The notes: generated from the sequence alone by a model not told the origin. A stretch of 64,000 bases of DNA from Porphyra umbilicalis (GCA_002049455.2 KV918776.1:1-64000); one strand, 5' to 3'; positions 41,391 to 52,748 are shown, counted from the first letter of the stretch. Numbers and translations are program-made.

Positions 41391-43062
41391 CCGTCGCCGT
41401 CTTCGCCGTGCGGGCCAATACGGTGCGGGGCCTCGACGCCGCCAACTACATCGGCGGCCCCACGGTCCATGGAATCAACCGCGACGCGATGCTCTCGGTC
41501 CAAGCCCAGGATGGGTTCTGCCAAGATGTTGTAAAGGCTCTGAACTCCGGCCAACGCATCCCGTTCTTCGAGGACCCCGATGGGATCCCCCGCCGACGCG
41601 CGGCACCCGATGGCGCACACCAAGTGGGGGTCCCGACCTCCTTGCAGGAGAAGGTCCTCCACCTGGAGCATGAAGCACCCCTCGCGGGGCACCCCAGTGA
41701 GTCCCGCATGTACGCGGCGATGCGGCGGTATTAATACTGGGTGGGGATGGCGGCCGACGTCGCCTCCTACGTTAGGCAGTGCGACAGCTGTGCCCGGCAG
41801 CGGATGCGACCCTTGGCACGGTGCTCGCCCCTGACCCTGTTCCCCGCCACGATGCCCTTTCAGGACATCGCGGTGGACCTCTGCGGGCCCCTCCACAAGA
41901 CGGCCGCCGGCCATCGGTTCATCCTGGTAATCACCGATAGGTTCACCAATCTGGTGCGTGCCATTCCGATGGACGGTACGTCGGCGATGGACCGCTCATC
42001 GGTCATCTTGGACTCCTGGGTGGCTTTCTATGGTCCGCCGGACCGGCTGCTCTCTGACGGGGGACCCCAGTTCACCAGCCACTTCTGGGGCCAGGTTTGC
42101 AACCTGCTCTCTATTGAGCCTGAGGCGATATCCCCGTCGCACCTGCAGACGAACGGGCAGACGGAGCGGTTCAACCGCACGATGCTCACGATCCTCAATC
42201 ACTACTGGCGGAACATCCGCGGTTGTGGGGCCAATTCTTTGGGGCCCTGACGATGGCGTATAATAGTCGCCCGCACCGGAGCACCGGGGTTGCGCCATTG
42301 GAATCGGTCAACCCCATCGGGGTGTCGAGCTTGGCGTTCAGGGACGTCCCCAGGACCGGGGCGTACCCCCTCGCGGCGCAACGCGGCACCGCCGCCGAGA
42401 AATGGGCCCAGGCCGCCCTTCTGACCAGACTCGTGCGGCTCATCCCGCAGATGCGGGCAACGCTCAAGGCGACCCAAGGGCGCTACAAGCGCGCCCACGA
42501 CAAGCGCCTCGCGCTGCGCGCGGAGAGTCGCACCGTCGGCGGCTGCGCGTGGCTGCGCGACGACGCCAAGGAGGCGGGTGCCGGTGGCAAACTGACGCAC
42601 ATCGCCTGGGGGCCGTCCCGCGTGGTTTCCACGGACGAACCCACGGACCTCCTGGACGTGGATGGGCAGCACCACCGCGAGAACGTCGCGCACGTCGTCT
42701 GCGCCTCGAACGCGGCCGCCGACTACCTCGTCCAGCACCCCGCGCTGCGGGCGGCTCGATCCGTCCACGGGGCGAAGGCAGACGGCAAGCGGTACGCCGT
42801 GGACCACATCGCGGACCACGCGACGTTGCCCGACGGGACCCTAGGGGTCCAGGTTTTCTGGACCGGGCACCCCCACCCAACCTGGATGGACGCGGCGGAC
42901 GCCCCGCACGAGACGCTGCGTGTTTACCGGCGCCGCGCCGCGCGCTTGGGGTTGCCCGATACGTCCCCCGACCCGCCGCCGGCGGCTCCGTCAGACGCGG
43001 TGCCCGCCATCGGCACCGCCGCGAGCGGCGCCGTAGCGCCGCTTTCGATTGTCCGCGCCTAA
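41391..43062 (+). pseudogene. Gypsy-C integrase and chromodomain
   Basis: Plus-strand integrase with HLEHEAPLAGHPSESRMYAA, SCARQRMRPLARCSPLTLFP, DIAVDLCGPLHKTAAGHRFI, LLSDGGPQFTSHFWGQV and LQTNGQTERFNRTML (about 41640-42190). A chromodomain-like YAVDHIADHATLPDGTLGVQ then FWTGHPHPTWMDAADA follows at about 42790-42910. The end of pol at 43062 faces the end of ORF X at about 43313. Confidence 0.86.
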
Positions 43063-43312
43063 GCCCTTGGGTCGGCGCAGCGGCTGGGCGCGGCGGGCGG
43101 GGGGGTGGGGTTTTTCGGGATTTGCTGGGGTCTACGGGTCCGACAAGACGTGCGGGGTGGCGGACGGGGAGCAGACACACCACGCGGGAACCCACTGCGG
43201 GTCGCAGAGGCGATAAGACGTACAAGGCGACAGTCGCGGCTTTAAGGCTCGGTGGACGACGGCCTAACGCCGTCGGAACAAGTAAGGCACCTGCGAGGCC
43301 TGGGCGACGCCC

Positions 43313-46300
43313 TCAGTCGTGGCTGCGATACTCCCACACGTGAACGGGGCGGCCCGCCTGGCGCAGGACGCGCCGAAGAGCGGCGTGAAACCGCTTCGCC
43401 CGCGTACGCGGGGACTCCAGGCAGGGCGGGACGACGCCGGCGAGCCCGATACGGGCGTACTCGACCATGGCAGCGGTGACCTCGCGGGGCCCCACCGCTG
43501 CCCAGTGAATGGACGGGTCGTACACGAAGAAGGCGACGACCTGCCTCGACGTTTGCGAGTCCCGCCACTCCGTGTCCGTCACCGGGATAGGGGGCGCCAA
43601 TGCTGCGGATAACCACCAATCGTGGGCGATGTCCGGCTGCCCCGGGAGGGGGGTCACGACGGGACCCAGGACGTCCAACTCAAGCGGCGCCGGCGCGGGA
43701 CTATCGTTGTCGTACACGGCATCCCAACACGCGGGGCGCGGACCGGCGGCCGAACTGGCACCGGCAGTCGAGTAGGACCCGCCGCCGCGGCAGTGCTCCG
43801 GGCCCCAACAACGGTCCCCACCGGCGTCGTCCCCGTGGCCTCGACCGCCGTCGGCGGACCACGCGGGCCTCTCGCGGACGGTGGCCGTGTGGCCGCGACC
43901 GTTGCCTGACCCTGGCTCCCAGCAGCCACGACGGTCGCCCCTCACATCGGTGTGGCGGCCATGCCCGCCGTTTCAGCGATCCGCGCGGTCGCGATGGGGG
44001 GCAGCGGCACCGCCGCCCGAATGGGGCGCCCACCCGCCGCCAGGGCTGCAGTCGGCAGCGCCGGAGTGGTCTTCGCGACCCGAAGTGTCCCAGCCACCGT
44101 CGCGCGCCGCGCCGGCGCCACCCTTTTGGACCTTTGCACAAGGGCCCCACTCGGCGCAACCCGCAAGGGTCTACGCGGCCGAACCGCGGTGACCAGCGGC
44201 GGAGCCATCGCGACCTCCGGCATTTGCCGCCCACTCGTCCTCTTCGGGGGCCCGGGGACCGCGCTTGCCCCCAGGGAGCCCAGACGCGGGGAACGTGGCG
44301 GGCCCCGCCGCAGCACCAGGGTAAGCGACGGTCTCGGCAGGGCCGCCACGCGCCATGTCAGCGTGACGCCGCTTTCGCGCGCCGTAAGCAGCCGACGCGG
44401 CTGCCTCCTCCGCCGACGGCGGGACGGCATCCGGGACGGACGAGAAAGAGCCGGCCGGCACCGTCCAGGGCTCCGCCGTTACGGGTAGCGCCGGCGGCGC
44501 GACGTCCGCGAGCCGCGGCACCGCCAGCAGGACCCCCAACGGGGCTTCCGAAGACCACGGGTCGCTCAGGACTTCAACGTAGTGGCATCGCCGATCAGCA
44601 ACGGTTCGAACTTGGTGGGGCAGCGATGCTGGGCGCATACCGACTTGGGTCGTGGTGGTTCGGCAACCGGTCGTACACCGCCTCCCAGGGCGCCGCCCTC
44701 ATAAAGGCGACGTACTCCTCCAGGGCTTCCGCGACGGAGCTGTCACCCGGCGCTAGGTCGCCGACCGAGAACTGCTCCGTCACGGCGTAGTTGCCCGGCG
44801 ACGGCTTGAAGACCCGGTGCATCTCGCGGTACGCCCGAAGCAGCCCTGACACGGTGGAGGCCTTCATCATGACGTAGGCGGTACTCTGGATAGGGTGACA
44901 TGGTGACGCCTGCAGCAGCGACTGCTGCTGATGGACGACGGGCGAGTACTCGTACGTCAGCAAACGTGTCGTCGCGCACCGCGCGGCAATCGCCGGCGAC
45001 AAGGGCGCCCGCGCCGGCGCCGAGCAAATGCCGGAGCGCATAAGGAGAAAGATGGCCCCAAGCCCCTCCCGTCGGGCGCTCACGAGCTCACCGCGCGAGC
45101 GGCGCGCGGCCTTCGACACGAAGTCGGCCGGGGCGGTCGCCGAGCCCACCGGGGCCAGGGAGAGTAGGGGTCCTACGCTCCCGAAGTTGACAAGCGCCAA
45201 GGAATGGCCGAACGGGACTGCTGGGCGGTGGCGTAGGCGGGTGTGCCAGTCCTCGAAGTAGGCGTACTCTTCGTCTCCGGCGACGAACGGTAGCTCCGCC
45301 GCGGGGTGCGGAACTAAAAGCACCCGACACGGATTGCACAGCAAAATGCATCGCAGCCATTCCGCGCTGCCGCCGACGGAACGGACAAAGGACACGAAGT
45401 CGCGGTCGGCCGCAGGCCGGTCGTCGTACCCCGCAGACTGAACAAAGTCCCGGAAGGATCCCCATTCGGCGTGCGCCCCACCCGTGTCCTGGGGATGGGC
45501 GGGCTGTAAGACGTCACTTACGAGCGGCCAGGCGGCCGTGGCGACAGGCGGTCTCAGCGGAGCAAGCCCCGCCCGCACGGCCGTTGGCGCCAGCCGTGGC
45601 GGGAGCGCGGGGGCAGCCTGCCCCAGAAGCGGTGGAAGCTCGTCCGGCAGGCTCGCTGGCCCCCCGCTGGGGGCGGGGACAGGGCCCGCCTCTATGACGG
45701 GCACCGGGGACGTCGTCGCCTTGGCCCCGGGGCCGGCGACCACCACGGCGCCCACCGGGCGGGGCGGCTTCCGCCACTCACGGCCGTTCGGGTCGTACTG
45801 GAGCCGCAAGCCCGGCGGCACCGACGAACGGAGGGGGACGGTTGGGCGGCGCCCGGGCGGTCCCGACGTGGTCGGCGCGACGGACGCCGACGCCAATTCC
45901 GGAGCGGCGGCCGCTGTGGACGGGCACGAAGGGGGCGCGGGGGACGGAGCCCCGGCGGGGCCGGCGAGGGGCGTCGCCGGGGACGGCTCCGACTCTGCCG
46001 AGGGGGATGTTGTACTACAGGGCCCCCCATGCGCCAGGGGGCCAACGCGGGGACGTCGGCGACGCCGGGGGACGCGGTACCCGACGATGAGTGGCGACGC
46101 CAGCGGCGATGGTGGCCGACGGGGCGGCGACTCGGGGACCGGGGCGAGAGGGCGGCTTCGCCGACCGGCTCGTGCCAACCGCGAAGCGTACCCGACCCGC
46201 CGCGCCCGGCACGCGGGTCCCGCGGGAGGCCGGATTGGCGCGCCCGAGAGGGCGCTCACGCGCCCGGGAGGGCGCGGCAGGCGAAGGCCGACCGGGCGCC

Positions 46301-46430
46301 ACGCGGCGGGTACAGCGCGTTGCGCGTGGGACAGTTTCTCGCCCTCGTCTGTAATGATCGCCTCGGGGGACTTTACATGCATGGAGGGAATTATCTGCGC
46401 GGATTGGAGACGGCCGTGGTCAATTTCCAT
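43313..46430 (-). pseudogene. ORF X of Gypsy-C: long unknown protein convergent to pol
   Basis: The best-preserved ORF X copy. The first part is open for about 610 codons, beginning inside the 3' LTR region. It has a Pro/Arg-rich N-terminal third, then the conserved central block (FVSFVRSVGGSAEWLRCILL, RVLLVPHPAAELPFVAGDEE, YAYFEDWHTRLRHRPAVPFG) and SPVVHQQQSLLQASPCHPIQ. The remainder (about 43313-44630) carries AAYGARKRRHADMARGG and the C-terminal NDWW-like, SQTSRQVVAFFVYDPSIHWA and KRFHAALRRVLR segments. About three breaks lie in the second half. No signal peptide or membrane segment is evident. Function is unknown. Its position between pol and 3' LTR on the antisense strand is shared with Gypsy-A. 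Confidence 0.75.
45998..46007 (+). other. Gypsy-C polypurine tract
   Basis: GAGGGGGA directly before the TGTTGTACTACAG start of the 3' LTR. The homologous Gypsy-A site reads GAAGAAGT. Confidence 0.75.
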
Positions 46431-46654
46431 TTGGGGAAATTCGGCCCGGGCGACGGTTTTTGCTCATTTAGGACGAAGGGCGACGACGGTGGGACGCACC
46501 GTCGTCGCCGGCAAGTAAACCGCGTCTCAATGTGTTGGCGTTTCGATCGGCCCGACTTCCCGGACCTCGAGTCCCATAGCGGGTGTCGCGAGAGCGGCTG
46601 AGACGTCTGTTACTTCTCTCCTTCTGAGGTAATCCCCTGAATTGTGGTACTACA
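46008..46654 (+). repeat. Gypsy-C 3' LTR
   Basis: A 647-bp LTR in element sense: start TGTTGTACTACAG, end TTGTGGTACTACA. It is the inverted equivalent of 3801-4446 and 18962-19608. No matching 5' LTR is present in this part of the window. Confidence 0.88.
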
Positions 46655-46660
46655 CCTCCA

Positions 46661-46879
46661 AAGCGAAAAGTTCAAACATGTAGTAAAGGGGCTGGGAGAA
46701 CCACGGAGGAACAGCCCCGCCCCCGACCGAATCCAATCTCCCCGAGATCTGGACAGGTCATTCCCTTGCTGGCCCGGATCGGGATAGTTTCGGACGGCCC
46801 CCGGGGGTGTGCTGTCCACAACTGAGAGGCCACGCCCCTCCCAACTGTGAGACCCCCAACCGCCACACCTTGTCCCCTG
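46661..46879. repeat. Dispersed repeat E, copy 2
   Basis: The second copy of the 28297-28525 repeat in the same orientation, starting a few bases after the Gypsy-C LTR and passing directly into the D2 interior at about 46880. See copy 1 for the shared landmarks. Confidence 0.65.
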
Positions 46880-47608
46880 ACGTCCGTCCCCGGGCGGGCG
46901 CCCCCGACGCGCTTTCCGCGTCGCTCTCCGACTTGGCCAGCCGTTGCCTGTCGGGGCCAGCTACGGCACCGCTGTCGCCGCCACCACCCCTGCCGCGCAC
47001 GTCGCTGTCACCATCGCCGCCGCCCCCGCCGCTCCCGCCTGGTGCGGCGCGCCGCCCCGCCAACGGCGGCGCCGACAGCAGCTTTCTCAGCTTTCCCTTG
47101 CTCCTGTCCACCGCGGAGGCTGCCACGGCGCCGCAGGTGGTCACGCCGACCCGTGACGGCCGGTGGCAGCGCCCGGCGCGAGGCAAGGCGAACTCTTCGC
47201 CGCCCGCGGCGGCGCGCAGATGGCACGCGCCGCGCATGACCGCCGCCGCAGCAAACGGGAGCGGCAGCGGGGGTTTGTCGTAGGGAGAGCGCCACTGGCT
47301 CTTGCCGCACCTGCGCTTGCCGGCGATTGCAGCGCCTACCAACGTGGTGGGCGACGCAGCCTTCACGCCGCGTCGCCGCAGCAGCGCTGCCGCAGGGCCG
47401 CGGCCGCGGGCGTGGCGGCCGCGCTGTGACGCGGCCGCCGCCGACGGGCGGCGGAATGGGCTGCGGCCGTCACGGTCCCCCCACCGGCGGCGGCCGTCGG
47501 CGCCTCCTGCCGACGCGCTTGCGGCGGCAGATGCGGCAGAGGCTCTTTCGGCGGGTGCGAGCGAAGCCGCGCCCGCGGCCGACGCGCCTGCCACGCCGCC
47601 GCTGTCGC
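46880..47608 (+). repeat. Repeat D2: left half of a D element split by Harbinger
   Basis: Colinear with the D1 interior from about 30780: the GACGTCCGTCCCCGGGCGGG region, the RRWHAP-encoding segment, then the PHLRLPA and VGDAAF segments. It stops at the Harbinger terminus and continues at 56475 (D3). The AT-rich 5' end seen in D1 and D4 is missing; repeat E sits there instead. Confidence 0.65.
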
Positions 47609-47640
47609 TAAAAGCATTCCCAACAATGTCGGGCCAACGC
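47609..47640. repeat. Harbinger left terminal inverted repeat
   Basis: Matches the reverse complement of 56443-56474 with about three differences in 30 positions. It ends with GGGCCAACG, a motif reused in the subterminal regions. Confidence 0.82.
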
Positions 47641-48605
47641 CATATTGGGCACACGTTGCAGAAACGTGTCTCAAATTCGCCGTTAACCAGTTCTCGGGGC
47701 GGGTAACAATGTCGAACGTGCACGCGGCGTTGCCAACGGATGTCAAGCGAGTAAAAACGTGAATGTACTTGCGCCCGATTCGGGGTCGGAGCCGTTGGCC
47801 CCAGGGCCAACGAGTTGCCAACGGAGCCTCCGTTGGCAACTCGTTGGCCCTGAGGCCAACGGGTTCTGTGCTCTGATTGGTCCATCGCGGTTTCACGGGG
47901 TTGAATGAGTGACAAGTGGCAGTTCATATTGTCCTCAGATTGCCCAATTTATCATATTTTTGTCTCGACAGCCACCCACGGACGGAGTATTGTACCTCTC
48001 GGAACTGGACGGCCGCATGCCATCTCGACCCCAGAGCCCGGATCGTTGAAGTGTGTCACGTATCTCTCGTGCGGTGGCATGTGGCCGAACGCGCTTGCGG
48101 GCCTGTAGGACACGCGGCGCGATCGTACCGACACTGGTAAAACAACTGGATCGGAGCGCTCGTGCGGGCACACGAGGCGGGGCCGGGCCCCAGTCCCGCG
48201 CCCGGTCGCCAAATGGCCGCACCTGCGGCCACGTAGTGAACTGAGCAGAACCCTCCACCCGTGACAGCACCCCAGGGCACCCCTGACAACCGCCACACCC
48301 CCACAGCAACCCACAGCCCACAGAACACAGACGCCTGGGCGGCCAAAAATACCGCCCTCTCTACCACCCACCACCGCGTCCCGCGCGCGCGCGTACTGCC
48401 CCCCCACCACGCCATCCGCGCACACCGGCACCCCCGCCGCCGCCTCCCTGTCGTTGCGGCCCGCGCCGACCGTTGCCGCCACCCACGCCACCGCCACCGA
48501 CCGCCGCAGCCACCCACGCTACCGTCCCCGTCGTCGCCGTCCGCCCCCTTGCCCCCGCCGATCGCCGCCGCCCCCCGCACCGTCCGCTTTCGACGCCGCC
48601 CCCGC
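47641..48605. promoter_or_regulatory. Harbinger left subterminal region with Myb-core palindrome
   Basis: Noncoding and relatively AT-rich to about 48000. At 47792-47862 is a nearly perfect 71-bp palindrome whose arms read CCGTTGGCCCCAGGGCCAAC then GAGTTGCCAACGG, mirrored with one or two differences. It carries several copies of CCGTTGGC or its complement, which contains the Myb core CNGTTR. By analogy with Harbinger elements whose Myb-like protein binds subterminal DNA, this may be a binding region; that role is inference. Confidence 0.6.
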
Positions 48606-49455
48606 CGACTATTGCCGACACTCGCGACCACGCCACCGACCACGACCGCCGCTCGCCCCCCCCGCCCCCGCCCTTCGCCGCCGCCCCCGCCAACCGTTGC
48701 CGCCACCAGCGCCGCCACCGCCGACCGTCGTCGCCTCTCGCCCCCCCCGGCCCCGCCCATCGCCGCCGCCCCCGCCAACCGTTGTCGCCGCCCGCGCGGC
48801 CACCACCGACCGTCGTCGCGGCTCGCCTTCCCCGCCCCCGCCCATCGCCGCCGCCTCCGCCAACCGTTGCCGCCACCAGCGCCGCCACCGCCGACCGTCG
48901 TCGCCCCTCGCCCCCCCAGCCATCGCCCATCGCCGCCGCCCCCGCCAACCAATGCCGCCGCCCGCGCGGCCACCACCAATCGTCTGCGCCGCTCGCCCCC
49001 CCCGCCCCCACCTATCGCCGCCACCCCCGCCAACCGTTGCCGCCGCCCGCGCCGCCACCACCGACCGTCGTCGCCACTCGCCCCCCCGCCCCCACCCATC
49101 GCCGCCGCCCCCGCCAACCGTTGCCGCCGCCCGCGCGGCCACCACCGATCGTCGTCGCCGCTCGCCCCCCCCGCCCCCGCCCATCGCCGCCACCCCCGCC
49201 AACCGTTTCCGCCGCCCGCACGGCCACCAGCGACCGTCGTCGCCACTCGCCCCTCTCGCCCCCGCTCATCGCCGCCGCCCCCGCCAACAGTTGCCGCCGC
49301 CCGCGCGGCCACCACCGATCGTCGTCGCCGCTCGCCCCCCCCGCCACCGCCCATCGCCGCTGTTCTCGCCAACCGTTGCCACCTGCGCCTCCGTCCCCGT
49401 CGTCGCCGTGCACCTCCCCGGCGCCACCGACCGCCGCCGCCGCCACCGCCCGCCA
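48606..49455. repeat. 85-bp minisatellite, about 10 units
   Basis: The landmark CAACCGTTGCCGCC recurs at 48691, 48776, 48861, 48946, 49031, 49115, 49200, 49285 and 49370, giving a period of 85 bp (one 84). The unit is about 80 percent C+G with a strong C bias on the plus strand. Because 85 is not a multiple of three, and because the DNA is poor in A/T, long frames are open on several strands. They are compositional artefacts, not genes. Each unit also holds the Myb-core CCGTTG. Confidence 0.85.
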
Positions 49456-50325
49456 AAACCACCGTCCCCGCGGCCGACGGCGGCCCTCGCCGCCCGCCGT
49501 CGCGTCACGGACCCCCGTCCCCGCCATCGCCGTGTGGCCCGCGACGACGCCGGTCGCTACCGGCAATCTTTGCCCCCATCCTCGTCACCGCCCCCGCCGA
49601 CCACCGCCAACGTCGACCGTCCCCCCCGCCAAAATTGCCAACACCTTTTTCGCCCCGTGCAACACCGTAAACGCCGTCCCCGGCCCCGCCGACCACCGCC
49701 AACGACGTCGGTCGCCCCCGCCAACGTCCCGACGGGCGGCCCCGCCCCCGCCGACCGCTGCCAACGCCGACCGTTACCGCTGCCGACACCGCCAACGCCG
49801 TCCCCGCCCCCCCACCCGGTGCCCTCGCTGCTGACGCCGGGGAAGCCGTCGGCTCTCTCCGCCGCCGTCGCTGCCGACCGACGCCCCCATCCCTGCCGCC
49901 GCCGCCAACCAAGACAACCGCCGCCGCCAAGCAGAGCCGCCGTGCAAGTCGGCGCTGTCGCCGACCAAGGCCGCATCGCCCGCCGGCTCCGCCGCCGACT
50001 AACGCCCGCATCCCTGCCGGCGGCGGCGCCGCCCGCCGTGCCCGGCCCCGCTCCCACTGACCAGAAGCGTCGTCAAGGACGGGGGCCCGGTTCAAATCGT
50101 TGCTTCCCGACTTGTGCGATTCCCATTCAATCGTTTTCGACAATGCGTTGCACTTGTGTGTGCGGTGTACCGGGTGTTGTGCGGGGGAGCACGCCAGCGA
50201 GTGTGGTTTCGACGTGGGATGCAGTATCTGACACGAAGTGCCGTGTCACCGCGATCCTGTGCTTCCTGTGGCATTGTTGGTCGGTGCGTTCCCCTGCAAT
50301 CCTGATTTCTTTGTTGACACAGAAC
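49456..50325. other. C-rich leader upstream of the Harbinger transposase
   Basis: A degenerate continuation of the C-rich tract (AACGCCG and GCCCCCGCC motifs) to about 50060, then ordinary sequence (50090-50325) directly before the transposase start. Probable 5' UTR or promoter region. No clear TATA motif. Confidence 0.5.
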
Positions 50326-52179
50326 ATGAGCGTCCACGACGAGGAGCACGGCGAAGATATGGGGGGTGCTGTGGACCAGGACGACCTCTCCTCGGGCCTC
50401 GCGATGGCTGTGAGCCACCATCTTCGGCTGCTGCAGTTGGCGCGGCGGTTCCGCGGTTGTCAGCGCCTGCGGCGACGGCACCGCGGGTCGGTTCGAGGGA
50501 GCGCGCCCAACAAGAAGCGCGACTTCAACCTCGGGCTGCGCAACATTTTGCGCGACTACTGGGGTGTGGACGGGGAGCCGCCCGTCTTCGACGAGGCGGA
50601 CTTTGAGAGCCGGTTCCGAATGCCACGCGCTGTCTTCATGCGCGTCTACAATGACATAAAGGACGAGCCGTTTTTGCGCCAACTCGTCAACGCCACCGGG
50701 CGACCCCAGGCGTATCCGCTTCAGAAGGTCGTCGCCGCGCTGCGCGTTCTTGGCAACGGCGAGGCGGCTGACCGTTCCGATGAGTACGTCCGGTTGTCGA
50801 AGTCGACCACCAATGCCGCCGTCAAGAGCTTCATCGAGTTCATCGTCAACAAGTACGAGTCGACCTACCTGCGCGCGCCGACGAACGAGGACATCACGCG
50901 CATCCTGGCGTTCAACAAGGACCGGGGCTTGCCCGGCTGTATCGGCAGCTTGGACTGCAGCAACTGGGAGTGGCACGGCTGCCCGAAGTCGGCGGCGGGA
51001 CAGCACAAGGGCAGGTCGGGCATGCGGTCCACTGTCCTGGAGACGGTGTGCGACCACGACCTCTGGGTTTGGCACGTCTTCACCCGCTCGCCAGGAAGCA
51101 AAAACGACATCAACGTCCTCAAGCAGAGCCCTTTGTTTTCTCGTGTCGTGCGCGACGAGTGGCCGCCACGTGACTTTTCTTTTGAAGTGAACGGGAGGAG
51201 GTACACGTATCTTTTACGACGGTATCTATCCCTCTTTCCCCTTTCTAGTTCGCCCCCACCAGAACCCCGGCACCCCGGAGGAGCTTGAGTTCAACGCCGT
51301 ACAAGAAGGTACTCGCAAGGAGGTCGAGCGCCTGTACGGCACCATGTACCAGCAATTCAAGGTGGCTCTCCACCCCGCGCGCAACCACAGCGTGGCGCAC
51401 CTCATCCTCACGGCCAAGGCCGTATGCATCTTGCACAACATGGTCGGGGAGGCGCGGCGGCCATCATTCGTCCCCAACATTCGGCGGCATGGCGTAGATG
51501 TCGCAATTGGTGGTCACGGTGGCGGCGTGAGGGACGACGGTGAGGGCGCGGGCGCCGGTGCCGCCAATGGCGGCGACGGCAGTGACGTCGGCGGCGGTCA
51601 AGATGGTGGGGATCGTGGCGCTGGCGGCGGTGGCGGCGGCGGGGATGGTGGCGCAGGCGGCGGTGACGGCGGCGGCGGCGGCGGCGGTGGCGGCGGTGGC
51701 GGAGGTTGCGGCGGTGGCGGCGGTGGCGGCGGTGGTGGGCACGGCGGGGGTGGCTCCGCAGCCGTGGGCGGTGGTGACGCTGGCGGCGCTGGCGGCGGGG
51801 ATGGTGGCGACGGCGGTGAGGATGCTGAGGAGGGTGGCGCCGGCAGCGCTGGCGGCAGCGATGGTGGTGGTGCCGGCGGTGGCGGTGGGGATGGTGACGA
51901 CGGCCACGGAGGCTTCGGGGTGGTGGCGCCGGCGACATTGGTGGCCGAGGTCGTTCGACTGGGCCATCACGCGGACGTGTTGGTCGGGCCGCTGACGATG
52001 TCCCAGCTGACCCTGCGCTCCAAGTTAACCTGGGCATGCTTCCTCCCCCCGGTTCCTTCTCCGACCTCCTTACTTGGGTGCAGGCGACGGACCCGGCCGT
52101 CGGTATGAGTTCGAAGAAGGATCTCACTGCACTTGCGTGGGCTCGCCGACAGGCACGGCGGTCACGCTCTGGAGAGTAA
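50326..52179 (+). pseudogene. PIF/Harbinger DDE transposase
   Basis: Cuts and joins the Harbinger element. The start at 50326 (MSVHDEEHGEDM) is chosen because upstream codons are C-rich filler. N-terminal helix-turn-helix-like region: SRFRMPRAVFMRVYNDIK, then AYPLQKVVAALRVLGNGEAA and YVRLSKSTTNAAVKSF. The catalytic core, recognisable from plant PIF/ALP1-type proteins, has IGSLDCSNWEWHGCP (first Asp, about residue 210), SPGSKNDINVLKQSPLF (second Asp, about 261), and after YDGIYPSF the Glu of RKEVERLYG (codon at 51326). One frameshift lies near 51211: frame 1 is used before it and frame 2 after, so the Glu block is out of frame with the rest. A Gly-rich tail encoded by GGC/GGT repeats (51490-51910) follows. 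A hydrophilic tail in the first frame, SFSDLLTWVQATDPAVGMSS to the stop at 52179, looks like the original C-terminus, implying a second shift inside the Gly tract. Confidence 0.85.
51490..51910. repeat. GGC/GGT trinucleotide-rich tract
   Basis: An interrupted G-rich triplet repeat within the 3' part of the transposase gene, encoding nearly pure glycine with a few Asp and Ala. It is a likely slippage hotspot and may explain the frame change across it. Confidence 0.75.
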
Positions 52180-52748
52180 TGAGGGCTCCTATGTGCCTGT
52201 GGGTGTGTGTGCATGTGTGTGTGTGTTTGTTTGTCAATGACTTGTTCTTTCGTCAGAGCCGCATGGCATGTTCTGTGTACCAATCGAATTCCCCATGTCG
52301 GAGTCACGACTAGCGGCTCATGCGCATGCTGGCGGCCTGCGCCCTCGCATCGCGTATGACAGGCAAGGTGTTTTGCACCTGCAATGCGCAACTGATGCGC
52401 TTACCATCTCATAGGGCATTGCCAAGACAGACTTTACCCGTGCTTGACTCACGTGGGGAACGCGCCCGGCCATGATGAACAGCAGTGCGTCGCAACTGAT
52501 GGCGCATACTGCAAGAAAACACACAACAAAGCTAACAAAAGAAGCACCGCTTGCGACGCGCTAGCTCCAACACAGGCATGCGACTGCACGCGACCACACC
52601 AAACAAGGACAATGTGTGTGACCTGCAATGTCTCCCATCCGTCACACATGCACGTCCGCAGCACTAGAGTCACTGGCACACAGCAACGTCCTGCGGCATG
52701 CGTCTCACAATCACTCCAGCGGTCAAACCCTCCGCACCCCAAAGGTCC
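52180..52748. other. Intergenic region between the convergent Harbinger genes
   Basis: No gene. It contains a GT microsatellite (about 52204-52236) and otherwise mixed sequence. It should hold the 3' ends and poly(A) sites of both genes; none can be named with confidence. Confidence 0.5.

Larger units (their letters stand above)
37917..46654 (+). mobile_element. Gypsy-C: second copy of the Gypsy-A family, 5' truncated
   Basis: A plus-strand element, colinear and inverted relative to Gypsy-A. Its homology starts within gag. It keeps zinc knuckle, protease, RT, RNase H, integrase, chromodomain, the convergent ORF X on the minus strand, a polypurine tract (CCGAGGGGGA just before 46008) and a 647-bp 3' LTR. 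The 5' LTR and most of gag are absent, replaced by Gypsy-B. There are about six to nine breaks in the pol half. The LTR is closely related to both Gypsy-A LTRs. Confidence 0.88.

Noticed and set aside
48606-49455. CRISPR array
   Set aside because: The whole 85-bp unit repeats with no unique spacers, the setting is eukaryotic, and no cas genes are present.
48261-50300. Very long open frames (up to several hundred codons) on both strands in the C-rich region
   Set aside because: The DNA is an 85-bp minisatellite and C-rich filler with almost no T/A-containing stop codons. All translations are Pro/Arg/Ala strings, and the period is not a multiple of three.
48454-50325. In-frame 600-codon N-terminal extension of the Harbinger transposase
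   Set aside because: It is the minisatellite and its C-rich leader read through. The family's proteins start near the helix-turn-helix region, which fits the Met at 50326.
51201-51248. A 48-nt GT...AG intron in the transposase gene
   Set aside because: Its removal would delete the conserved YDGIYP segment, and 48 is a multiple of three, so it would not bring the Glu block into frame.
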